Origin: Halobaculum marinum
GTDB lineage: Archaea; Halobacteriota; Halobacteria; Halobacteriales; Haloferacaceae
DNA length: 64,000 bases
Direction of reading: 5' to 3'
Assembly (NCBI RefSeq): GCF_029338555.1
Contig: NZ_CP119989.1
Span: 496,001-560,000 of the forward strand
Below, one piece after another: positions 54,859-63,315 of this stretch (positions are counted from its first letter, which is position 1; each line of letters starts with the position of its first letter). The notes under the pieces were generated by a model. It was not told where the DNA came from and made no database searches. It saw only the letters and a program-made list of their open reading frames with translations. Both the position numbers and the translations under genes were made by a program.

Positions 54859-55742
54859 GGTTTCACCGTCCGCCTGACGACGCCCGCCCGTTCGGCCGCG
54901 TCGCCCAGCGCGCGCTGGGTGAGGACGTCGACCATCCGCTCTTTGTACGCCGCGTCGCCGTGTTCGTCGGACTCGGGGTGCGACTGCTCGGCGGCCAACT
55001 CGCCCGCCTCCTCGAACAGGTCGGGGCTCGGTCGCTCGCCCTCGAGGTGGTCCTCGGCGTCGCTCGCGCGGGCGTTGGTGATGTCGACGGCGGTCATGCC
55101 GATGCCCGCCGACTCGATGACGCCGTCGTCGTCGAACTGCAGGCGGACGCCGACGCCGGCCATCGCGTAGTCGCCGGTCTTGCGTTTCAGCTTGTGGTAG
55201 GCGCTCCCTTCGCGAGCGCTCGGGACGGGGACGCGCACCTCCGTGATCAACTCGTCCTCGTCGAGCGCCGTGTCGTACGGGAGCAGGAAGAACTCGTCCG
55301 CGGGGATCACCCGTTCGCCGTCGGGACCCTGCGCGACGACCTCGCCGTCGTGGGCGATGAGGAGGCTCCCCCAGTCACCCTTCGGGTCCGCCTGCGCGAC
55401 GGAGCCGACGACGGTGCCGCGGTTGCGGATCTGCGGGTCTGCCACCAGCGGCGCCGCGTCGGCGAAACTGCCGTACTTCTCGGCGATCAGGTCGGAGTGC
55501 TCCACGTCCGCGTGGCGCGCCAGCGCGCCGATCTTCAGGGAGCCGTCCTCCTCGTGGAGGTAGTCCAACTCCTCGATGCCGTTGATGTCGACGACCACGT
55601 CCGGGTTCGCCAGTCGGAACCGGAGCATCGGGACGAGGCTCTGCCCACCCGACAGCACCGTCGGCCCGTCGAGGCTCTCGAGGAGACTGACGGCCTCGCC
55701 GACGCTCGTCGGCTGGTGGTGCTCGAACGGCGCGGACTTCAT
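54855..55742 (-). CDS. coxM: CO dehydrogenase FAD subunit CoxM
   Basis: The 295-residue protein has the FAD-binding motifs of the molybdopterin dehydrogenase FAD subunit: [14 protein letters not shown] and [19 protein letters not shown]. The C-terminal CO dehydrogenase flavoprotein domain follows from about 180. It passes electrons from CoxS to the quinone pool or another membrane acceptor. The order M-S-L is that of known cox operons. The ATG at 55742 overlaps the coxG stop. The frame runs on upstream inside coxG, but the FAD domain starts here ([14 protein letters not shown]). Confidence 0.94.
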   Translation of the reverse strand: MKSAPFEHHQPTSVGEAVSLLESLDGPTVLSGGQSLVPMLRFRLANPDVVVDINGIEELDYLHEEDGSLKIGALARHADVEHSDLIAEKYGSFADAAPLVADPQIRNRGTVVGSVAQADPKGDWGSLLIAHDGEVVAQGPDGERVIPADEFFLLPYDTALDEDELITEVRVPVPSAREGSAYHKLKRKTGDYAMAGVGVRLQFDDDGVIESAGIGMTAVDITNARASDAEDHLEGERPSPDLFEEAGELAAEQSHPESDEHGDAAYKERMVDVLTQRALGDAAERAGVVRRTVKP

Positions 55743-56335
55743 CCGAACATCCCCCGGATGCGGTCGGTGACGCTCGAGTCCGTCTCCTCGACGTCGGTCA
55801 TCTGCTTCTCGATGTCCTTGAAGAAGTTGCCCACAATCTTGTCGGCGACGGGGTTGATCACCCGCCCGCCCAACTGCGCGATGCGCCCGGAGATGTCGGC
55901 GTCGGTCCACCACTCGATGCGGGAGCCGTCGCCCTCCTCCTGGGGGTGGATGTGCATCCCGGACTCCATGCTGAAGCTGCTGCCGCTGGCGGAGCCAGAC
56001 CCGGTCGCGGTCATGATGAACTCTTCCTCGTCGCGCTCGTCGATGGTCACCGTCGTCTCGAACTTCGGCTTCACGCTGCCGACGCCGACCTGCATCAGCG
56101 CCGCGTACTTCTGCCCCTCTTTGAACGCGCGCGCCGCGACGTCCTCGGGGTCGGCCTCCGGGAGCGTCGCGACGTCCTCCTCGGGCTCGTAGGTGTCCCA
56201 GCCGAACTCGTCGTCCATCGGGGTGATGTACTTGCACCCCTTCAGCGAGTTCCGGACCGCGATCGGGTCCGAGAGCACCACCCACGCCTTGTCCGGTGGT
56301 ACCCCGTCGAGTTCGAACTCGCCCTCGAAGTTCAT
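55739..56335 (-). CDS. coxG: CoxG-like SRPBCC protein
   Basis: The 198-residue protein opens like CoxG (MNFEGEFELDGVPPDKAWVVLSDP) and has the START/SRPBCC helix-grip fold. The conserved DADISGRIAQLGGRVINPVADKIVGNFF segment lies at about 140-175. CoxG recruits CO dehydrogenase to the membrane in carboxydotrophs, and recent work showed it carries menaquinone to the enzyme in mycobacteria. It is the first gene of the cluster, with a strong Shine-Dalgarno GGAGG five bases before the ATG. An insert at about 45-65 (EPEEDVATLPEADPED) is acidic. Confidence 0.91.
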   Translation of the reverse strand: MNFEGEFELDGVPPDKAWVVLSDPIAVRNSLKGCKYITPMDDEFGWDTYEPEEDVATLPEADPEDVAARAFKEGQKYAALMQVGVGSVKPKFETTVTIDERDEEEFIMTATGSGSASGSSFSMESGMHIHPQEEGDGSRIEWWTDADISGRIAQLGGRVINPVADKIVGNFFKDIEKQMTDVEETDSSVTDRIRGMFG

Positions 56336-56518
56336 CGGATCCTCCCGGGCGGGGCCGTCGGTGGTTGGATCGGTGCGGCCGTCATCTTTTATAGTCCTCC
56401 ACTATGGGCATACTATTACCTCGGCTGTGGTATCTGGTAGCATCTCAATAAAGGTATTGTTCATGAAGGTTTTGACAGAGGCGGTACTCGCTCCCGAATA
56501 TCCCCACAGTTCGTCCCC
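56336..56518. promoter_or_regulatory. Divergent control region of the cox and moeA operons
   Basis: On the minus strand TATAAAA (56387-56393) should start the cox transcript near 56363, giving a leader of about 28 bases with GGAGG (56341-56345) before coxG. The stretch 56400-56475 is unusually AT-rich and includes TACTATTACC, GGTATCTGGTA and CAATAAAGGTATTG, a likely binding area for a CO- or redox-responsive regulator shared by both operons. The moeA TATA box is not obvious; GAATATCC near 56495 is a candidate. Confidence 0.6.
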
Positions 56519-57811
56519 ATGACCGACACACCCACCACCGACGACGACGCCCGCGACGCAGCCAACCACGACGACGCCGACCACGACGCAAGCGGCAGCC
56601 ACGCCCACCCCGACCCGATCGACTGGCGCGACGGCGCCGCCGAGGCCGCGGCGTTGCGCGAGCACCTCCTCGACAGGGTCGCGACCGAGGCGGTCGGCCT
56701 CGACCGGATCGCCGGTCGGCCGCTCGCCGAAGCGGTCGACGCGCCGACGGCCATCCCGGCTCAGAGCCACGCGACGATGGACGGCTTCGCGCTCGACGCG
56801 TCCGACGACTACCCGCTGGAGGTGGTCGACGCCGACGTGTTCCCGGAGGACGACGCCCCGGACATCGAAGCCGGACAGGCGGTCCGCATCGCCACCGGCG
56901 CGCCGGTGCCGGCGTCGGCGAACGCCGTGCTCAAACGCGAGGAGGCGACCGTCGAGGACGGCCTGCTCACGGGGCCGTCGCTCGACCCGGGGACGTACGT
57001 GTACGAGCGCGGGAGCAACGTCGCCGAGGGTGAGCGTCTGTTCGACGCCGGCGAGCGTCTCGCCCCGCGCGACGCGATCCTCCTGGGTGATCTGGGGATC
57101 GACGAGGTCCAGGTTCGCGAGCGGCTCTCCGTGGGCTTGCTCGCCACCGGCACCGAGATTCACGAGGGCCGCCACACGGACCTCGACTCGCCGATGCTGG
57201 CGAACCTGCTCTCGGCGTGGGGGCACGACCCGGTGTACGAGGGCACGGTGCCCGACGACTACGACCGCGTCGAGTCGCGGATCGCCGCGCTCGCCGACAA
57301 GCACGATGTCGTCGTCACGACTGGCGGCACCAGCGTCGGCGACAAAGACCACGTCGTCCGCGCGCTCAGGAACTTGGGCGACGTGCTGTTCCACCGGGTC
57401 GCGCTCCGTCCGGGCAAACCCATCGCCGTCGCGGACCTGCCCGCCCACGATGCGGTCGCGGTCGCGGTTCCCGGCAAACCGGTCGGCGCGCACGCCGTGA
57501 CGACGCTCGTCGCTCGCCCGCTGTTCACCGGCGAGACTGCGCTCCCGACCGTCCCGGCGACGCTCGCAGTCGACGTGGGCATCGGCGTCCCCGGCTTCGA
57601 CTACGCCGTCCCGGTGACGCTCGACGACGGCACCGCGATGCCGCTGGGCCACGTCGACTCCGACCTGGCGGTGTACGAGGAGACGTTCGACCCGAGCGTG
57701 CTCTCGTCGAGCACCCGGGCGACTCGCGCGGACGGCTTCGTGCTCACCGAGACGGCGTTGGCGGCGGGCGACGAGGTCCGCGTCGTCCCCTACCCGGCGG
57801 TCGAGCGATGA
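56519..57811 (+). CDS. moeA: Molybdopterin molybdenumtransferase MoeA
   Basis: The 430-residue enzyme inserts molybdate into adenylated molybdopterin. MoeA_N (with the SHATMDGFAL motif), MoCF-binding domain (LLATGTEIHEG, VVTTGGTSVGDKDH) and C-terminal beta domain are in normal order. An N-terminal His/Asp-rich stretch of about 35 residues is extra. It is divergent from the cox operon and cotranscribed with the mocA-like gene, so it is probably the MoeA paralogue used for CO dehydrogenase. Confidence 0.94.
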   Translation: MTDTPTTDDDARDAANHDDADHDASGSHAHPDPIDWRDGAAEAAALREHLLDRVATEAVGLDRIAGRPLAEAVDAPTAIPAQSHATMDGFALDASDDYPLEVVDADVFPEDDAPDIEAGQAVRIATGAPVPASANAVLKREEATVEDGLLTGPSLDPGTYVYERGSNVAEGERLFDAGERLAPRDAILLGDLGIDEVQVRERLSVGLLATGTEIHEGRHTDLDSPMLANLLSAWGHDPVYEGTVPDDYDRVESRIAALADKHDVVVTTGGTSVGDKDHVVRALRNLGDVLFHRVALRPGKPIAVADLPAHDAVAVAVPGKPVGAHAVTTLVARPLFTGETALPTVPATLAVDVGIGVPGFDYAVPVTLDDGTAMPLGHVDSDLAVYEETFDPSVLSSSTRATRADGFVLTETALAAGDEVRVVPYPAVER

Positions 57812-58467
57812 GCGGCGGCGACCTCCCGATACGCGAGCCACCAACAGCCGCCGGCGAGCGGACCACCCTCGACGACGCTCGCGTCGCGGGCGTCGTGCTC
57901 GCGGCGGGGACGAGCTCCCGCTACGGCGACCGGAACAAACTCCTCGAATCGGTCGGTGGCGACGACTCCGACGGCGACCCCATCGTGCGGACGGCGACGC
58001 GGACGCTCCTCGCTGCGGGGCTGGACCCGGTGGTCGTCGTCGTCGGGCACGAGGCCGCCCGTGTCGCCGCGGCGGTCGCGGACCTCCCGGTCGAGACGGT
58101 CGAGAACGAGGCGTTCGCGGCGGGACAGTCCACCTCCGTCGCCGCCGGCGTCGAGGCGGTGGCGGCCCACGACCCCCCGGTCGACGCGGCGGTCGTGGCG
58201 CTCGGTGACATGCCGTTCGTGGCGCCCGACACCGTCCGCGCGCTCGTCGCCGCCTACGCCGCGGGTGTCGGCGACGTGCTCGCGCCGGCGTACGAGGGGC
58301 GGCGCGGCAACCCCGTGCTGTTCGACCGTCGCTTCTTCTCGGCGCTCGCCGACGTCGACGGCGACGTAGGCGGGCGTGCGATTCTCCTCGGCAGCGACGA
58401 CGCCGCGCTCGTCGCGGTCGACGACCCCGGGGTCCGGCGCGACGTCGACGAACCGGGCGACGTGTAG
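57808..58467 (+). CDS. mocA: MocA-like molybdenum cofactor cytidylyltransferase
   Basis: The 219-residue NTP-transferase has the nucleotide-binding motif VVLAAGTSSRYGDRNKLL near residue 29, GHEAA and the metal motif ALGDMPFV with the conserved Asp. The end has GRRGNPVLFDRRFFSAL. It resembles MocA, which makes molybdopterin cytosine dinucleotide, the form of the cofactor used by CO dehydrogenase and xanthine-oxidase-family enzymes. Its ATG overlaps the moeA stop (ATGA). A MobA-like GTP preference cannot be excluded, but context favours CTP. Confidence 0.88.
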   Translation: MSGGDLPIREPPTAAGERTTLDDARVAGVVLAAGTSSRYGDRNKLLESVGGDDSDGDPIVRTATRTLLAAGLDPVVVVVGHEAARVAAAVADLPVETVENEAFAAGQSTSVAAGVEAVAAHDPPVDAAVVALGDMPFVAPDTVRALVAAYAAGVGDVLAPAYEGRRGNPVLFDRRFFSALADVDGDVGGRAILLGSDDAALVAVDDPGVRRDVDEPGDV

Positions 58468-58546
58468 TCGCGGTCGCGCGGCGGCGTCGCTCCCGCGCTC
58501 GTTCGTGGGCTCGGTGTCGTCAGCCGAAGCGTCGGCGAGACGACGG

Positions 58547-58711
58547 CTACTCGTCGTCTTCGTCGCGGATCAGCTTCTCGACGACGATCTGGCCGTCGCG
58601 GACGTGCCACTCGACGCGGTCGCCCGCGCCGACGTCGAGGAAGTTCCGAACCGGTTTCGGGACAGTCGTGAGGTTCTTCTCGGAGACCTTCGTGTTCGTC
58701 AGCGTACCCAT
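58547..58711 (-). CDS. AbrB/SpoVT/MazE-like DNA-binding protein
   Basis: The 54-residue protein has the swapped-hairpin fold (TKVSEKNLTTVPKPVRNFLDVGAGDRVEW pattern) of AbrB-like factors, followed by GQIVVEKLIRD. Such proteins act as dimers, alone or as antitoxins; no toxin gene is adjacent, so a stand-alone regulator is more likely. I chose the ATG at 58711; an upstream in-frame ATG at 58735 would add eight residues. An inverted repeat covers the start and may be an autoregulatory site. Confidence 0.82.
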   Translation of the reverse strand: MGTLTNTKVSEKNLTTVPKPVRNFLDVGAGDRVEWHVRDGQIVVEKLIRDEDDE

Positions 58712-58726
58712 CGGTACCCAGTACGC
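58702..58726. promoter_or_regulatory. Inverted repeat over the start of the AbrB-like gene
   Basis: GCGTAC (58702-58707) and GTACGC (58721-58726) are perfect inverted arms with 13 bases between them, and the centre contains a GGTACC palindrome. It covers the chosen start codon, which suits repression by a dimeric AbrB-type protein. Confidence 0.35.
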
Positions 58727-58796
58727 ACCTAGCATACACGTAGTTTCCGCTATGTCACGGCGACGGACACGCCGCCGCCGCAGGCGTCCTCGCGTG

Positions 58797-59099
58797 CTAC
58801 TCGGCGCGGCCCCGTCCCCGGCCCGTCGACCCCCAGCGGTGGGCGCCGCCGTCGGAGGCGCGCGAGAAGTCGCGACCCAGGCGGTCGCCGTCGAGCAGTC
58901 CCGGTCCGGGGACGTACTCGTGGTCGCCGCCGTCGCGCGCGACGAGCAGGTCGCGCTCGGCCATCGTCGACAGCACGTCGCGCACGGTTCGCTCGCGCCC
59001 CGGGATCAGGTTCGCCTCCTCGACGACCGACTCGACGTCGACGCGCCCACGTAGCAGCGCGAGGCGGATGGCGGCGACCCACGCCGGTTCGCGCTGCAT
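58797..59099 (-). CDS. Small winged-helix-like protein of unknown function
   Basis: The 100-residue protein has a helical N-terminal part (AAIRLALLRGRVDVESVVEEA) followed by RERTVRDVLSTMAERDLLVARDG and EYVPGPGLL, which reads like a winged helix (helix, recognition helix, wing). The C-terminal 25 residues are Gly/Arg-rich. I chose the ATG at 59099; a GTG at 59111 fits a leaderless start behind TATTTGTAC (59135-59143) and would add four residues. It shares a spacer with the methyltransferase gene. Confidence 0.6.
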   Translation of the reverse strand: MQREPAWVAAIRLALLRGRVDVESVVEEANLIPGRERTVRDVLSTMAERDLLVARDGGDHEYVPGPGLLDGDRLGRDFSRASDGGAHRWGSTGRGRGRAE

Positions 59100-59243
59100 C
59101 TCTCTGCACACGACCCGCCGGAGGAGGAGCGCGTACAAATATGTTCGTCACTCCGGGCAGACAGATCGGCAGGGCGGCACGCTGGCACGTCGCCGCCGCG
59201 TGAGAGCGCTTAAGAAGCGGCGGGCGAGAGAGCAACCAACTGC

Positions 59244-60113
59244 ATGGTCGAGCCGATCCTGAAGTGGGCCGGAGGGAAGCGCCAACTCCTCTCGGAGATC
59301 ACGGCGCAGTTCCCCGTCGCGTTCGACCGCTACCACGAGCCGTTCATCGGCGGCGGCGCGGTGTTCTTCCACCTCGAGCCGGACGCCGGCTCTCTCAACG
59401 ACCTCAACGACCGGCTGACGACCCTCTACGAGGTTATTCGCGACCGCGACCCCGAGGTGCTCATCGAGGAGAACCGGAGCCACGAGCACTCGGAGGAGTA
59501 CTACTACGACGCCCGCGACGAGTTCAACGAGCTGCACGCGGTCGCCGACAAGACCGACCAACAGCGCCTCCGCGAGGCGTCGCTGTTCGTCTACCTCAAC
59601 CGGACCTGCTTCAACGGCCTCTACCGCGAGAACAGCAGCGGCGAGTTCAACGTCCCCGTCGGCCGGTACGCCAACCCCGACTGGGTGCAGGCCGACCGCA
59701 TCCGCGCGCTCCACGAGGTGCTGCAGGACACGACCATCCACAACGAGGACTTCGAGTACGTGCGCGAGGCGGCCACCGCTGGCGACCTCGTCTACTTCGA
59801 CCCGCCGTACGAGCCGGTGTCGACGACGGCGAACTTCAACGACTACCACGCGGAGGGATTCGGCAAGGACGACCAGAAACGGCTCCGCGACCTGGCGGTC
59901 GACCTCGACGAGGCTGGCGTCTCGGTCGTCCTCTCGAACTCGCCTCCGGTCGCCGAGTTGTACGAGGAGTACGACCAGTTCGAGGTGAACGTTGTGCAGG
60001 CGACGCGGGCGATTAACAGCGACGCCGACAACCGCGGCGAGGTCGCCGAGGTACTGATCACGAACGTGCCCGTCGACGAACAGCGGCGGACGACGCTCTC
60101 GTCGTTCGAGTGA
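59244..60113 (+). CDS. D12-class (Dam-like) adenine-N6 DNA methyltransferase, solitary
   Basis: The 289-residue enzyme has the D12-class order: KWAGGKRQLL (residues 7-16, SAM site), EPFIGGGAVFF, SLNDLND and the catalytic motif YFDPPYEP near 193. It is about the length of Dam/DpnM enzymes, which methylate the adenine of GATC, but the site here cannot be read from the sequence. No restriction endonuclease gene is adjacent. It is followed after 96 bases by pcn on the same strand, which could link methylation with replication or repair. The ATG is the first in the frame and starts the conserved N-terminus. Confidence 0.9.
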   Translation: MVEPILKWAGGKRQLLSEITAQFPVAFDRYHEPFIGGGAVFFHLEPDAGSLNDLNDRLTTLYEVIRDRDPEVLIEENRSHEHSEEYYYDARDEFNELHAVADKTDQQRLREASLFVYLNRTCFNGLYRENSSGEFNVPVGRYANPDWVQADRIRALHEVLQDTTIHNEDFEYVREAATAGDLVYFDPPYEPVSTTANFNDYHAEGFGKDDQKRLRDLAVDLDEAGVSVVLSNSPPVAELYEEYDQFEVNVVQATRAINSDADNRGEVAEVLITNVPVDEQRRTTLSSFE

Positions 60114-60176
60114 GGGCCGCGCGAACGGCGGCGGCGACGGCGTCGCGGGCATCCCGCCCGCGACCCGAACCGCGGG

Positions 60177-60185
60177 TATTTTTAT
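60177..60185 (+). promoter_or_regulatory. TATA element of the main PCNA gene
   Basis: TATTTTTAT is centred about 28 bases before the ATG at 60210 and stands out in GC-rich surroundings, indicating a leaderless or near-leaderless transcript that is independent of the methyltransferase gene. Confidence 0.6.
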
Positions 60186-60209
60186 GGGCACACCCGTAGC
60201 CCGCGATAT

Positions 60210-60953
60210 ATGTTCAAGGCCATCGTGAGCGCCTCCACCCTCCGGGACGCGCTCGATTCGGTGAGCGTGTTGGTCGACGAGTGTAAGATCCGGCTCAACG
60301 AGGACGAGCTGGCGATCCGCGCCGTCGACCCGGCCAACGTCGGCATGGTCGACCTCACGCTCGAGGCCGCGGCGTTCGAGTCCTACGAGGCCGACGGAGG
60401 GGTCATCGGGGTCAACCTCAACCGCCTGGAGGACATCGCCGGCATGGCCACCTCCGGCGACCTCGTCCAGTTGGAACTCGACGAGGAGACCCGCAAGCTC
60501 CACATCCAGATCGACGGCCTGAGCTACACGCTCGCGCTCATCGACCCCGACTCCATCCGCCAGGAGCCGGACATCCCGGATCTGGACCTGCCCGCCGAGA
60601 TCGTCGTCGAGGGCGCCCAGATCAACCGCGGGATCAAGGCCGCCGACATGGTGTCGGACCACATCCGCCTCCGCGTCGACGAGGCCGAGGAGGCGTTCTT
60701 CATCGAGGCCGAGGGCGACACGGACGACGTCGACCTCCGTCTGGACCGCGAGGACCTCATCGACCTGCAGGCCGGCCCCGCCGACTCGCTGTTCAGCCTC
60801 GACTACCTCAAGGACATGAACAAGGCCATCCCGAGCGACGCGGAGGTCCGCGTCGAACTCGGCGAGGAGTTCCCCGTCAAACTCCACTACGAGTTCGGCG
60901 AGGGGATGGGGCAGGTGACATACATGCTCGCGCCGCGCATCCAGAGCGACTGA
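60210..60953 (+). CDS. pcn: DNA polymerase sliding clamp PCNA
   Basis: The 247-residue protein is a canonical archaeal [22 protein letters not shown] at the start, [23 protein letters not shown], the interdomain loop [16 protein letters not shown] and the C-terminal LAPRIQSD with which PIP-box partners pair. It forms a ring trimer that tethers polymerases, FEN1 and ligase. It has seven lysines, unlike the paralogue at 23016-23846. Length and all landmarks are normal. Confidence 0.97.
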   Translation: MFKAIVSASTLRDALDSVSVLVDECKIRLNEDELAIRAVDPANVGMVDLTLEAAAFESYEADGGVIGVNLNRLEDIAGMATSGDLVQLELDEETRKLHIQIDGLSYTLALIDPDSIRQEPDIPDLDLPAEIVVEGAQINRGIKAADMVSDHIRLRVDEAEEAFFIEAEGDTDDVDLRLDREDLIDLQAGPADSLFSLDYLKDMNKAIPSDAEVRVELGEEFPVKLHYEFGEGMGQVTYMLAPRIQSD

Positions 60954-61059
60954 CGGACGCACACGCCCCTGCTCGGGCGCGGTCGTCGGTCGACCCGCGC
61001 GCTGTCGGGCCGTTTCTGCACTCGACTCCACTCTCTCCGAGCGACTGGCGGGCCCCTCG

Positions 61060-61680
61060 CTACGACCCCGACGACGCTCGAACGAGCCGCCCTGCCGCGA
61101 CCACGCCACGACCGAACAGCCACGCGCCGACCACGCAGGCGGCGAGTCCCGCGGCGGCCGCCGCCACGGCGGGCCAGTTCGTCGTCGCCGCCACGCAGGC
61201 CGGCGTCTCGCGGGCACAGGAGCCGAACAGGTCGCGCTCGAACGCGGCGACGTCGACCAGCCACGCACCGACGCCGACCGCGACAGCGCCGGCCACCGCG
61301 TAGAGCGCGGCCCGCCGCGGCGTCGGCGGCGTCGACGACGCGGCGACGAGTGGCCCCGCCCACCCGGACAGCGCCGCCGCGGCGAGGAGACACAGCGCCG
61401 CGGGAACGAACAGGAAGCCGACGGTCATGAGTCCGACCGCCGAGAACGCCGTCACCGTCAGCGCCGCGACCCACACGCCAAGGCGCCGGCCGGTCCAGGC
61501 GGCGACGCCCCCACCGACCGCGACGGCCGCCGCGCCGCCGACTAGCGCCGTGACGAAGACGTCGGCGAGCGGTGCGGGGGCGACGACGCCGACGGCGGCG
61601 ACCGTCGCGGACGCCGCACCGAGTACGCCGAGCAGTCGGCTCGCTGCGCGTCGACGGCCGGCGGGAGGGCGGGAACGCAC
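61060..61680 (-). CDS. Multi-pass membrane protein of unknown function
   Basis: The 206-residue protein has about six hydrophobic segments rich in Ala, Val and Gly, arranged in helical pairs. Between the fourth and fifth is an external-looking loop with two cysteines (FGSCARETPACVAATTNW). The chosen GTG at 61680 is supported by AAACTATTC about 27 bases upstream; an in-frame ATG at 61812 would overlap the next gene. No family is recognised. Confidence 0.65.
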   Translation of the reverse strand: MRSRPPAGRRRAASRLLGVLGAASATVAAVGVVAPAPLADVFVTALVGGAAAVAVGGGVAAWTGRRLGVWVAALTVTAFSAVGLMTVGFLFVPAALCLLAAAALSGWAGPLVAASSTPPTPRRAALYAVAGAVAVGVGAWLVDVAAFERDLFGSCARETPACVAATTNWPAVAAAAAGLAACVVGAWLFGRGVVAAGRLVRASSGS

Positions 61681-61808
61681 ACAGACTCGTTCGCGGATCT
61701 CCGCTGAATAGTTTCTGGAGGGGTGACACGTCCAGCCGGGGGCCGTCCAACCAGTCGATCGGTCGGACGGTTCGGGCGCGAGCGCGACCCTGTTCTCCGA
61801 GGCCGCGG

Positions 61809-63221
61809 TCACTTCGCGCCCGCGGCGTCGCTCCCGCCGAGTGTCCGGCCCCGCGCGAGCACGTACACCACCGGCACCAACAGCACCGCGCCGGCGACGA
61901 ACGGCGACCAGTAGGCGAGCACGTACGCCGACGCCGCCACTGGCGGGCCGACGGTCCGCCCGAGGCTCCCGGCGCCCTGCGTGACGCCGAAGGCGGCGCC
62001 CTGTGTCTCGTCGCTCGCGCGGTCGGAGACGAGCGTCGACAGCGACACGTTCAGCGAGCCGTTGCCGAACGACAGCAGCGCGCCGACGGCGAACAGTGCG
62101 ACGGTCGGCCCGGTGAGGAGCGGCCCGGACAGCAGGCCGTCGCCGGGGTCGCCCGGCAGCGGGAGGAGCGCACCAATCTCGGGGGTGAACGGGAGGAACG
62201 CGAGCGACGCCGCCAGCGCCGTCCCGCCGACGACCGCCAGTTTGATCGCGCCGAGGTACCGCTCCAGTTTCCCGACGAGGACGCCCTGGTTGATCGTGCC
62301 GAGTACGCCGATGTAGGTCAGGAACACCGCCGCCGCGGTGGCGTCGTAGCCGTAGTAGTCCGCAGCAAAGGGGATGAACATCACCTGGATGCCCGCGAAC
62401 GCGACCGAGGTGACGAAGTACGACGCGACGAGCGGCCGGAGCGCGTCATCCGCCAGCGCCGTACGGAACTGCTCGACCAGCGAACTGCTGCGGGCGCCCG
62501 TCGACCGCGTGCGCTCGGGCTCTTTCAACACGATGAGGGCGGCGCCGAACGCGAGGAACGACAGCGCCGCGGCGGTGAAACTCGGGAGCGTGAACCGTGT
62601 CGTCGGGACGAACGCCGGGAGCAGTGCGTCCGCCGCCGAGACGACCTGGTCGCTGGCGGCGACGCCGCCGAGCGCGGGGCCGAACACGAACCCCAGCGAG
62701 AACGCGGCGCCGACGAGCCCCAGGGCGCCGGCACGCCGCTCGCGGGGGGTCACGTCCGCGATGTACGCCTGCGCCGCGGAGATGTTGCCGCCGGCGGCGC
62801 CCGCGAGCGTCCGCGAGATAAGCAGCGTGGCGACGGCCGCGGCGGTGCCGGCGACGGCGCCTATCTCGGTGGCGAAGCCGAACACCAGCCACGCGACGCC
62901 GGCCATCGCGACGGAGAAGGCGATCACCGGGCGACGACCGCGTTCGTCGGAGATGCGGCCGAGCGTCGGCGCGGCGAGGAACTGCGCCAGCGAGTAGGAG
63001 GCGGCGGTCAGGCCGATGAACACGTCCGAGACGCCGAACGAGCGCACGTAGAACGGGAGGATCGGGATGACGACGCCGAAGCCGAGCAGGTCGAGGAAGA
63101 CGACGCCGATGACGACCGCGACGGCGCGCCGGGAGCCGCGGGGGGTGTCGTCCCCGCCGTCGGTCGACGAACCGCCGGCCGCCGCGTCGGCGGCGTCGGG
63201 GTCGTCGGACGAAGTGGTCAC
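61809..63221 (-). CDS. MFS transporter, DHA1 (TetA-like) family
   Basis: The 470-residue protein has about twelve transmembrane helices, an acidic N-terminal tail, and the MFS motif A variant GRISDERGRRPVI between helices 2 and 3. The motif GAAFSLGFVFGPALGG in helix 5 is the motif C of proton-driven antiporters. It resembles TetA-like drug and multidrug exporters; the substrate is not known. It starts with ATG at 63221 and is divergent from the secreted protein gene. Confidence 0.88.
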   Translation of the reverse strand: MTTSSDDPDAADAAAGGSSTDGGDDTPRGSRRAVAVVIGVVFLDLLGFGVVIPILPFYVRSFGVSDVFIGLTAASYSLAQFLAAPTLGRISDERGRRPVIAFSVAMAGVAWLVFGFATEIGAVAGTAAAVATLLISRTLAGAAGGNISAAQAYIADVTPRERRAGALGLVGAAFSLGFVFGPALGGVAASDQVVSAADALLPAFVPTTRFTLPSFTAAALSFLAFGAALIVLKEPERTRSTGARSSSLVEQFRTALADDALRPLVASYFVTSVAFAGIQVMFIPFAADYYGYDATAAAVFLTYIGVLGTINQGVLVGKLERYLGAIKLAVVGGTALAASLAFLPFTPEIGALLPLPGDPGDGLLSGPLLTGPTVALFAVGALLSFGNGSLNVSLSTLVSDRASDETQGAAFGVTQGAGSLGRTVGPPVAASAYVLAYWSPFVAGAVLLVPVVYVLARGRTLGGSDAAGAK

Positions 63222-63315
63222 GGCGGACCGTCGGCGTGCGGGAACTTAGCGGTCGTGGTCGGGTCCGCCGGTCGACGCAGAAGACACTTACAGCGCTACA
63301 GGCGATCCGCAGGCG

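Noticed and set aside
58547-59099. AbrB-like protein and its neighbour as a toxin-antitoxin pair
   Set aside because: The neighbour reads like a winged helix and not like PIN, MazF or Doc, the genes are 85 bases apart, and no toxin motif is visible.
59244-60113. A restriction-modification or phage-defence system around the methyltransferase
   Set aside because: No endonuclease, specificity subunit, helicase or other defence gene is adjacent; neighbours are pcn and a small winged-helix protein.
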